In this document: positions 52,071 to 62,500 of the stretch, piece after piece
Layout: each line of letters opens with the position of its first letter
Position numbering within the stretch: the first letter of the stretch is position 1
From: Scylla paramamosain
Taxonomy: Eukaryota; Arthropoda; Malacostraca; Decapoda; Portunidae
Length of the DNA: 64,000 bases
Reading direction: 5' to 3'
Assembly (NCBI RefSeq): GCF_035594125.1
Contig: NW_026973728.1
Coordinates: forward strand, 124,001-188,000
Program-made: the position numbers and the translations under genes
Notes under the pieces: generated by a model
Told to the model about the DNA's origin: nothing
The model's input: only the letters and a program-made list of their open reading frames with translations
Database searches by the model: none

Positions 52071-52833
52071 TTACTAACAACACTACTAATTCCACTATCC
52101 AAGTCATTGACATATATTACAAACAACATCGGCCCTAATACTAATAATCCCTTTGACACCCCACTAATTACTTGATCCCACTTGGATTTAGAGCCGTTTA
52201 TTACAACTCTCTGTCGCCTGCCGCTTGGCCATGACGTTATCCAGATTACTTATAACCTTTTTCCAATTTTTAAATACTGTGGAATATATTTCATCTGGTC
52301 CTGGTGACTTGAACTTTTCAGCTTATCTATCTCCTGTTCCACTATCTGTTTAGTTATGGTAATATCTGTCAGCTTCTCATTTTCTTCTACTCTAAATATC
52401 TTGTCACTATTCGGCAAATCCTGCATGTTTTCCTGGGCAAAGACAGTTAAAAAATACTCGTTCACAATTTTACTAATCTCCTCCCAACAACTAAGCAGGT
52501 CCCATTCTGCTGTCTTTAAAGAACTATTGTTTCTCTATTCTTCGTCTTATATGCCTGATAAAATCCCTTGGGGTCCATCTTCGCTTGGCTGGCTACCTTT
52601 AATTCATAACTATTTTCAGCTTTCCTTGTTAAACTCCTGACTTTTCTAATTCATTATATTATGGCCTTAAAACCACTTTCCCTGTCTTTAATCTCATATA
52701 TACTTCTCTTTCGCCCTATGTAATGTTTTAACCTCTTTCATCCATTTATGATCATTTTTTCTGCGATCTTATTCTTGTGTAAGGGATATTCCCTAACTGT
52801 CCTGAATGTAATTTATCAACGAAATATTTATTT
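52064..52833 (-). mobile_element. Decayed non-LTR retrotransposon (LINE) reverse-transcriptase fragment
   Basis: The only clearly non-satellite sequence in the window, with higher GC and a different base texture. Read on the minus strand, frames in order give: (a) ~52620-52540, 'VASQAKMDPKGFYQAYKTK', the linker before the RT domain; (b) ~52537-52250, 'EEISKIVNEYFLTVFAQEN' and 'IVEQEIDKLKSS', the RT N-terminal region; (c) ~52243-52066, 'WPSGRRQRVVING', then 'SGVSKGLLVLGPMLFVIY' and 'VNDLDSG', ending 'VSKF'. These match the conserved order in Jockey-superfamily LINEs (CR1/Rex/L2-like). The part between the 'PQYLK' motif and 'WPSGRRQ' is deleted (about 100 residues expected), including the catalytic 'F/Y-x-D' motif. 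The fragment stops just before the 'ADD' motif. Frameshifts and stops are present, and no endonuclease, 3' tail or target-site duplication is recognisable. It cannot encode active enzyme. Family assignment below superfamily is uncertain. Confidence 0.9.
52250..52537 (-). pseudogene. LINE reverse transcriptase, N-terminal remnant
   Basis: The longest open stretch of the LINE fragment, about 95 codons without a stop. It holds 'KTAEWDLLSC', 'NEYFLTVFAQEN' and 'QEIDKLKSSSHQDQMKYIP', where intact relatives have 'KLK..KSPGPDGIHP'. The canonical 'SPGPDG' is degraded to 'SSHQDQ'. No natural start codon can be assigned because the frame is internal to a larger polyprotein. It is continued upstream in another frame (~52540-52620) after a one-base shift near 'ttctttaaag'. 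It is a neutral relic, not a gene. Confidence 0.85.
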
Positions 52834-55171
52834 CGCTTCTCTATAAAGGGTGTTTTGCTTGAGTTTTAGCGTTTCTGTACATAAGAACCTTTAAAACACG
52901 TTTTTAGTAATGTTATTTTGTGTTCCTTTATGGAGCGCTTTCCATGCTTTTTAGCGTTCTGGTGTCTAACACGTTGAAAAACACTCAAAAGACACGTTAA
53001 TGAAAATGTCGTTTCGATTCCCGATAAAGGGGGCTTCCAATACATTTTGTCTTTTGGTACTTAACAATATGAAAACAAAAGTTTAAGTAAAAGTTTTCGG
53101 TTGAGCTATTTTTTCCATATAAAGTTCTAATCATGTGTTTTTGAGTCTGGGTACCTAAAAAGCTCAAAATCTCTCATAATACACTTTTCTCGTAATGTCC
53201 TTTCTTTTCTCCATGAAGGATGTTTTGCGTGTAATTTGGCACTTTTATACTTAACAAGCACAAAAACAATCAAAATACAAGTTTTTTTTAATGCTAATTT
53301 GTTTCTCCGTAAAGGTTGTTTTGCATGCTTTTCTGCAATATCGGATGTAAGAAGGTAAAAAACACTCTAAAGATACTTTCTTGGTAATGTTATTTTATAT
53401 TGCCAAATAGGGTGCTTTCAATGTTTTTTAGCATTTTGATTCCTAACACTCAAGTAAACACTCAAAAGACACGTTTCCTGTAATATCGTTTTGTTTCTTC
53501 ATATAGGGATCTGCATGCATTATGATGTTTTGCTACATAATGTGAAAAACCCTCAAAATAAAGATTTTAGGTAATGTTGTTCTTTTTCTCTATATAGGGT
53601 GCTATTCATCCTTTTTAGCGTTTTGGTACTTAGGAAGCTTACTTAGGAAGCTCAGAAACACAAATAAAACTTGTTTCTCCAAACCTTTTTTCCATTTCCC
53701 CATAAAGATTGCTTTGTATGTATTTTGACGTTTTGGTACATAAAAAGGAAAAAATAAAACACAAAAACACGTTTTTGGTGATGTTCTGTTTCTCTATTAA
53801 AAGATATAGAATATATTTAATTTTCATTCAGGCGGTTTAGTGTTTGGTACCAAAGAGACTCAAAACTCTGATAATACACGTTTCTCGTAATGTCCTATCG
53901 TTTCCTCATACAGGGTGCTTTAAATGCATTTTTAAGATGATGTACGTAAGAGACTCAAAAAGACTCAAAATACACGTTTTTGGTAAGGTTTTTTTCTCTT
54001 TGGTAAGATTATTCGTGTTTGTTGCACGCGTTTTAGCGTTTTGGAACGTAAAAAGTTTAAAACACTTAAAAGACATGCTTATTATTTTGCATTTCTATAT
54101 AAGGTGCTTTCCATGCTATTTAGCGTTTTCGTGCCTAACACGCGGAAAAACACATAAAAACACATTTGTTATATTGTTGTTTAATTTTCTCGTATAGCGA
54201 GCAAGCATTATGGTGTTTTGCTACCTGACAATGTGAAAACATTCAAATTACACGATTTCGGTAATGTTTTTTTCTTTCTCCATTTTTGCGTTTTGGTACC
54301 TGAGAAGCTAAAAAAAAAATAAAACTCATAATGCACGTTTTTTGTCATGTCCTTTCGTTTCCTCATATACGCTGTTTTTGGTGCTTTGGTACCTAACAGG
54401 GTGTTTGCACGTATTTTGACATTTTAGTTCGTAAGAACCTAAAAAAACACTCTAAAGACACGTTTTAGTAAAGTTCTCTTGTATTCTCCTATGGGGTGAT
54501 TTCGTTGCTTCTTACTGATTTGGTGCCTAACACGCCCAAAAAATAACAAAAGACAAGTTTGTAGTGATTTCGTTTCGTTTCTTCATATAGGTTGCTTTAC
54601 ATGCATGTTGGCGTTTTGGTAATTATCAATGTAAAAAAATACCCGTTTTTGGTAAGTTTGTTCTTTTTCTTCAGAGCACTATTGAAGTACTGATTTGGTA
54701 CTTAAGAAAGTAATAAAAAAAAAAAAAAACGTTTCTCGTAATGTCCTTTTTATTTCCATATGCAGGGTGATTTGTTTGTTGACAGGCGATTTTGTACATA
54801 ATAAGCTCAAAAAAAAAAAAACACAAAATACACGTTTTTGGTTAATGTATTCTGTTTCTCTATATATGGTATTTTCATACGTTTTTAAAGTCGTTTCATA
54901 TATCTATATTTGGGTCTTTGCATGAATTTTGGCTTTTTGGTAACTAACAATGTCATAACACTCAAAATGCACGTTTTTTTTTTGGCAGTATTGTTCTGTT
55001 TCTCCATATAGAGTGTTTTCATGCGTTTTACCCTTTTGATACTAAGAAAATCAAAAACACTCATAATACACGTTTCTCGTAATGTCTTTTAATTTTTCCC
55101 ATATAGGGTATTTCCGATTCATTTAGGCGTTTTTTTACGTAACAATCTTACAAAAGACTCAAAATACTTGT
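52834..55171 (-). repeat. Diverged, unordered satellite monomers, -
   Basis: Satellite restarts after the LINE at 'cttctctataaagggtg' and runs as ~24 monomers without HOR order. 53568-55171 mirrors 3861-5464. 52834-53567 has no mirror and is bounded by the LINE. The island ends near 'gtttaacgttttcgcatgta', where HOR type 10/9 begins. No gene is seen; the open frame 53844-54197 is the mirrored copy of an equally meaningless frame on the left arm. Confidence 0.87.
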
Positions 55172-58100
55172 TTTGTATGCGTTTAACGTTTTCGCATGTA
55201 AGGAGCTTAAAAACACTTAAAGGCAAGTTATTGGTAAAAGATGGTTTTATTCCCATGTAATGTGATTGCCCTGCTTTTTAGTGCTTTATTGCCTAACACG
55301 CTCAAAAAAAAACTCAAAAGACACTTTTCTGGTAATATTTTTTTTTTCACACATAAAGCTAGTTTCGAATACAATTTGGGGTTTTGGTAAGTAAGAATGT
55401 TAAAAAGATTAAAAATACACCCATTTGGTAAAGTTGTTCTGTTTCTCAATTGAGTGTTATTCATGAATTTCAGCATTTTGGTATAAAAGATATATCTCCA
55501 TATACACGACTTTTTGCGTGTTTTGCCTTGTGGTTCTTGGGAAACTATAAAACACTCATTATATACGTTTCTCGTAATGTCCTTTTCTTTCCCAATATAG
55601 AGTGCTTTGCAACTATTTTCGCGTTTTCTGTAGGTAACAAGCTCAAAAACACTCAAAATATAACCTTTTAGTAATATTATTCTATTTCTTCATATTGGTT
55701 GGTTTGCATCCGTTTTAATGTTTTTTCTAAGTAAAACACTAAAAAGACACGTTTTCAGTAATTTTGTTTTGGATTCCCATATAGAGTGACTTCCATATTA
55801 TTTATCGTTTTGGTGCCTAACTTGCTGAAAAAACACTGAAAAGACAGGTATCTGGTAAAGTCGTTTAATTTCCTCATATAGGTGGCTTTGCATACACTTT
55901 ACGGTTTGGTACATAACAGTCCGAAAAAAAAAAGAAGCTAAAATTAACTTTTTTCATAATATTATTTTTTTCACATAATTTCCCTGAATTTTGCCAGAAT
56001 TTTGGCATCTCGGTACCTATGAAGATAAATAACAAAAAAAAAAATATCCTAGTTTTTATTTTTTTATTTATTTTCTCTATAAAGAGTATTATTTGTGGGT
56101 TTTAACTCTTTTCGTACTTATGGAACTTGAAAACACTCATAATATACGTTTCTCGTAATGTCCTTTCGTTTCCCAAACATAGATTTCTTTGCATGTATTT
56201 AAGCGTTTTTATACGTAACAGATCAAAAACACTGAAAATTAATGTTTTTCGTAATGTTATTTTGTTTCTCCATAAAGGGTGTTTTGCATGCATTTTAGTG
56301 TTTTGGTATGTAAGGAGCTGAAAAACACTTAAAGACAAGTTCTTGGTAAATGTTGGTTTTATTCCGATGTAATATCATTGCCCTGCTTTTTTGTGCTTTA
56401 TTTCCTAACACGCTCAAAAACACTCAAAAGACACTTTTTTTTCTGGTAATGTCATTTATTTCCCACATAAAGCTAGTTTCGCATGTAATTTCGGGTTTTG
56501 GTAACTAAGAATGTGAAAAAAAAACTCAAAATACACGCATTTGGTAAGGTTGTTCTGTTTCTCAATTAAAAGTGTTATTCATGAATTTCAGCGTTTTGGT
56601 AGCTAAGAAACATCTCCATATACACGAGTTTTTGCTTGTTTCTTCCTTGTGGTTCTTGTGAAACTATAAAACACATTATAAACGTTTCTCGTAATGTCCT
56701 TTTGTTTCCCAATATAGAGAGATTTGCATCCATTTTCGCTCAATAACAAAAAATAATACCTTTTTTGGTAATATTATTCTATTTCATGATATTGGTTGAT
56801 TTGCATTCGTTTTAGCGTTTTTCTACATAAAACACTGAAAAGACACGTTTTCAGTAATTTTGCTTTGGATTTCCATACAGAGTGACTTCCATATTATTTA
56901 TTGTTTTGGTGCCTAACATACTGAAAAACAGGCAAAAGACAGGTTTCAGGTAAAGTCGTTTAATTTCCCCATATAGGTAGCTTTGCATACACTTTAGGGT
57001 TTGGTACATAACAGTCAGAAAAAAAAGCTAAAATTAACCTTTTTCATAATATTCTTTTTTCACGTAATTTTCCTGAATATCTACATGCAGGTTAGGGTTT
57101 GGTACATAACAGTTTGAAAATAAAAGCTAAAATTAAATTTTTTGATTTTTTTTTCACATAAATTCCCTGAATTTTGCCAGAATTTTGGCGTGTCGGTACC
57201 TATGAAGATTAATAAAAAAAATGCTATTTTTTCATTTATTTATTTATTTTTGGTACTTAAGGAACGTATAAAAACTCATAATACTCGTTTCTCGTAATGT
57301 CCTTTTGTTTCCTAAAGATAAGGTTCTTTGCATGTATTTAAGCGTTTTTATAGGTAACATGATCAAAAACACTCAAAATATACCTTTTTCGTAATGTTAT
57401 TCTATTTCTTCATATTGGTTGGTTTCCATCCGTTTTAGCGTTTTTCTACGTAAAACACAGAAAAGACACGTTTTCAGTAATTTTGTTTTGGATTCCCATA
57501 TAGAGTGACTTCCATATTATTTATCGTTTTGGTGCCTAACATGCTGAAAAAAACAATCAAAAGACGGGTTTCTTGTAAAGTCGTTTAATTTCCCCATATA
57601 GGTAGCTTTGCATACACTTTAGGGTTTGGTACATAACAGTCAGAAAAAAGCTAAAATTAACCTTTTTCATAATATTCTTTTTTCACGTAATTTTCCTGAA
57701 TTTTGCCAGAATTTTGGCATCTTGGTACCTATGAAGATCAATAAAAAAAATGTTTTTTTTTTTTTTGTATAAAGACTGCTATTTGTGGGTTTTAGCTTTT
57801 TGGTACTTAGGGAACTTCTAAACACTCAAAATACACATTCCTCGCAATGTCTTTTCATTCCCAAACATAGGGTTCTTTGCATGTATTTAGGCGTTTTTAT
57901 TGGTAACAAGCCCAAAAACACTCAAAATACATGTTTTTGAGAATGTTATTCTGTTTTTCCATAAAGGGTGTTTTGCATGGGTTTTAGCGTTTTGGTATGT
58001 AAGGAGCTCAAAAAAACTTAAAGGCAAGTTCTTGGTAAAAGTTGGTTATATTCCCATGTAATGTGATTGACCTGCTTTTTAGTGCTTTATTACCTATCAC

Positions 58101-59110
58101 GCTGAAAATCACTAAAAAGACACTTTTCTAGTAATTTTTTTTCCACAATTTCGCATGTAATTTGGGGTTGGACCACTAAGAATGTGAAAAAATAACTCAA
58201 AATACACTCATTTCCTAAGATTGTTCTGTTTCTCAATTAAGAGTATTATTCATGAGTTTCAGCATTTTGGTATCTAAGAAACTTCTCCATATATACGAGT
58301 TTTTGCGTTTTTTGCCTTATGGTTCTTCAAAACTATTAAAACATTCATTATACAATTTTCTTGTAATATCCTTTTTTTTTCTTTGTAATATCCTTTCATT
58401 TTTACGTTTTTTGTAGGTAACAAGCTAAAAAACACTCAACTTTTTTGTAATGTTATTCTATTTCTTCATATTGGTTGGTTTGCATCCGTTTTTAGGGTTC
58501 TACGCTAAAACTGAAAAGACACGTTTTCAGTAATATTGTTGAAATAGCTGAAAACAAAGACACGTTTCTTGTAAAGTCGTGTAATTTCCCCATATAGGTT
58601 GCTTTGCATGCACTTCCGTGTTTCGTACATAACTCCGGAAAAAGCTTAAATTATTTTTTTTTCACATTTTTTCCCTGAATTTTCTCAGAATTTTGGCATC
58701 TCGGTACCTATGAAGATGAATAACAAAAAAAAAATCTACTTTTTTTATTTTTTATTTTTTTTCTCTATAAAGAGTGTTATTTGTGGGTTTTAGATTTTTG
58801 GTACTTAAGGAACTTAAACATACTCATAATACACGATTTTCGTAATGTCCTTTCGTTTCACAAATATAGCGTTCTTTGCATGTATTTAAGCGATTTTATA
58901 GGTAACATGATCAAAAATACTCAAAATACATGTTTATGGTAATGTTATTCTGTTTCTCCATAAAGGTTGTTTTGCATGTGTTTAGCGGTTTGGTATGTAA
59001 GGAGTTAAAAAACACTTAAAGGAAAGTTCTTCGTAAAATTTGGTTTTATTCCAATGTAATGTGATTGTTCTGCTTTTTAGTGTTTTGTTGCATATAACGC
59101 TCAAAAACAC
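53568..59110 (-). repeat. Right arm of the widely spaced inverted repeat
   Basis: Inverted partner of 1-5464. The match begins at ~53568, where 'taatgttgttctttttctc' pairs with the left arm end, and reaches 59031 at the window edge of the left arm. 59032-59110 continues the family in the form also seen at 63580-63660. The interior 5465-53567 is not mirrored as a whole. Confidence 0.9.
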
Positions 59111-59503
59111 TGAAAAAACACTCATTATACACGTTTCTCGAAACGTCTTTTGCTTCCCTATATAGAGTGCTTACCATCCATTTGCGCGTTTTTTGTAGGT
59201 AAAAAGCTCAAGAACACTTTTTGGTAATGTTATTCTATTTCTTCATATTTGTTGGTTTGCATCTGTTTTAGTGTTTTTCTACGTAAAACACTGAAAAGAC
59301 ACGTTTTCAGTAATTTTGTTTTGGATTCACATATTGACTGACTTCCATATTATTTATCGTTTTGGTGCCTAACATGCAGGAAAACACTGAAAATACAGGT
59401 TTCTGGTAAAGTCGTTTAACTTCCTTGTATAGGTGGTATGTACTTTAGAGTTTGGAACATAAAAATCCGAAAAAGAGCTATAATTAACTTTTTTGATAAT
59501 GTA
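55172..59503 (-). repeat. Satellite HOR array, -
   Basis: HOR order reversed. Markers near 56015, 57197, 57725 and 58704. It carries the same internal fusions as 1-3860, for example 'tttcctgaatatctacatgc' at ~57070. After ~59110 a deletion ('cactgaaaaaacactcatt') skips monomers 8-6. From 59120 to 59503 the sequence matches the reverse complement of 62985-63340. No gene is seen. Confidence 0.92.
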
Positions 59504-62500
59504 AGAAAATAAAAAAATAGGATTTTTTTTTTTTTGTTATTCATCTTCATAGGTACCGAGATGCCAAAATCCTTGGAAAATTCAGGGTTATTATATGATT
59601 AAAGAAAATTATTAAAAACGTTAATTTTAGTTTTTTTTTTTTCGGACTGTTATGTACCAAACCCTAAAGAGGAAATTAAACGACCTCAACATAAATCTGT
59701 TTTTTGAGTGTTTTTCAGCATAAAAAACGATAAATAGCACCAGAACGATAAATAATAAGGATCTCACTCTATATGTGAATCCAAAACAAAATTGCTGAAA
59801 ACGTGTTTTTTTTGTGTGTGTTTTACGTAGAAAAACGCTAAAACGGATGCAAACCAACCAATATCAAGAAATAAAAAACATTACCAAAAAGGTATATTTT
59901 GAATGTTTTTGAGCTTGTTACCTACAAAAAACGCGAAAATTGATGCAAAGCACTCTATATTAGAAAACAAAAGGACTTAGCAAGAAAAGTGTATAATGAG
60001 ATTTTTTTATAGTTCAAAAGAACCAAAAGGCAAAAAACACAAAATCTCGTGTATATGGAGAAGGTTCCTAGATACCAAAATGCTGAAACTCATGAATAAC
60101 ACTCTTAATTGAGAAACAGAACAACCCTACTAAATGCGTGTATTTTGAGTGCTTTTCACATTCTTAGTTACCAAAACCCCAAATTGCATGCGAAACAACC
60201 TTTATGTGAGAAAAAAATGACATTACCAGAAAAGTGTCTTTTAAGTGTTTATGAGAGTGATAGGCGATAAAGCACTAAAAAGCAGGGTAATCATATTACA
60301 TTGGAATAACACCAATTTATACCAAAAACTTGCCTTTAAGTGTTTTTGAGCTCCTTATATACCAAACCGCTAAAACGCATGCAAAACAAACTTAATGGAG
60401 AAACAAAATAACATTACGAAAAATATGTATTTTGAGTGTTTTTGGTCATGTTATCTATAAAAACGCTTAAATACATGCAAAGAACCTTATGTTTGGGAAA
60501 CATTACGAGACATTACAGGACATTACGAGAAATATGTATTATGAGTGTTTTTTAGTTCCTTAAGTACGGAAAAGCTAAAACCCACAAATAACACTCTTTA
60601 TTTACAAAAAATAAATAAATAAAAAATTTAAAAATAGGATTTTTTTTTTTTTTTTTTGTTATTCATCTTCATAGGTACCGAGATGCCAAAATTCTGGGAA
60701 AATTCCGGGCTATTATATGATAAAAGAAAATTATAAAAAAAGTTTTTTTTTGCTTTTTTTTCGGACTGTTATATACCAAACCCTAAAGTGCATGCAAAGC
60801 CTCTTATATGAGGAAATTAAACGACTTTACCAGAAATCTGTCTTTTGAGTGTTTTTCAGCATGTTAGGCACCAAAATGATAAATAATAAGGAACTCACTT
60901 TATATGGGAATCCAAAACAAAATTACTGAAAACGTGTCTTCCCAATGTTTTACGTAGAAAAACGTTAAAATGGATGCAAACCAACCAATATCAAGAAATA
61001 GAAAAAAACATTACCAAAAAGGTATATTTTGAGTTTTTTTGAGCTTGTTACCTACAAAAAAACGCTAAAATTGATACAAAGGACTCTATTTTGGGAAACA
61101 AAGGGACATTGCGAGAAAAGTGTATAATGAGTGTATTATAGTTCAAAAGAACAACAAGGCAAAAAACGCAAAAACTCGTGTATATGGAGAAGTTTCCTAG
61201 ATACCAAAATGCTGAAACTCATGTATAACACTCTTAATTGAGAAACAGAACAACTTTACTAAATGCGTGTATTTTGAGTGCTTTTCACATTCTTAGTTAC
61301 CAAAATCCCAAATTGCATGCGAAACCAGATTTATGTGGGAAAAAAAATGACATTACCAGAAAAGTGTCTTTTGAGTGTTTTTGAGCGTGATAGGCAATAA
61401 AGCACTAAAAAGCATGGGAATCACTTTACATGGCAATAAAATAATTTTTTACCAAGAACTTGCCTTTAAGTGTTTTGAGCTCCTTATATACCAAAACGCT
61501 AAAACGCCTGCAAAACACACTTAATGGAGAAAGAGAATAGCATTACCAAAAACATATATTTTGAGTGTTTTTGATCATGTTACCAATAAAAACGCTTAAA
61601 TACATGCAAAGAACCCTATTTTTGGGAAACGAAAGGATATTACGAGAAACGTGTATTATGAGTGTTTTTAAGATCACTATTTACCAAAAGCTCAAAGCCA
61701 CAAATAACACTTTTTATTGAGAAAAAAACAAAAAATAAATAAATACGATATTTTTTTTCTTTCTTTTTTCATCTTCACAGGTACCTAGATGCCAAAATTT
61801 CGGCAAAATTCAGGAAATTATGAGTCAATTATCAAAAAAGTTAATTTTAGCTTTTTTTCGTACTGTTATGTACCAAACACTAAAGTGCATGCAAAGCCAC
61901 TTATATGGGGAAATCAAACGTCTTTGCCAGAAAACTGTCTTATGAGTGTTTTTCAGCTTGTTAAGCACCATAACGTAAATAATATGCAAGTCACTCTCTA
62001 TGGGAATGTAAAACAAAATTACTGAAAACGTGTCTTTTCGGTGTTTTACGTAGAAAAACGCTAAAACGGATGCAAACCAACCAATAAGAAGAAATAAAAT
62101 AACATTACCAAAAAGGTACATTTTGAGTGTTTTTGAGCTTGTTACCTACAAAAAACGCGAAAATGGATGCAAAGCACTCCCTATTGGGAAACAAAAGGAC
62201 ATTACAAGAAACGTGTGTAATGAGTGTCTTATTATTTTTAAGCAAAAGAACTTGTGGTTCACAAGAACCAAAACGCAAAAAACGCAAAAACTCGTGTATA
62301 TAAAGAAGTTTCTTAGATACCAAAATGCTAAAACTCATGAATAACAATATTAATTGAGAAACAGAACAACCTTACCATATACGTGTATTTTGAGTGTTTT
62401 CACATTCTTAGTTAGCAAAACTCGAAATAGCACGCAAAACTATGTTGGAAAAAAAACGACATTACCAGAAGTGTCTTTTGAGTGTTTTTGAGCGTGTTAG

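Noticed and set aside
52064..52833. Bacterial group II intron or retrovirus reverse transcriptase
   Set aside because: The motif order and wording (SGV..G..LGP.LF.IY.NDLD) is that of animal Jockey/CR1-type LINEs; no integrase, protease or intron features are present.
3378..55656. Open frames with near-identical proteins at distant sites (e.g. 3378-3719 and 55228-55656; 36898-37092 and 44593-44787)
   Set aside because: They lie in mirrored duplicated satellite, occur on both strands of the same monomers, carry no domain, and shift frame between units. Conservation is of DNA, not of protein.
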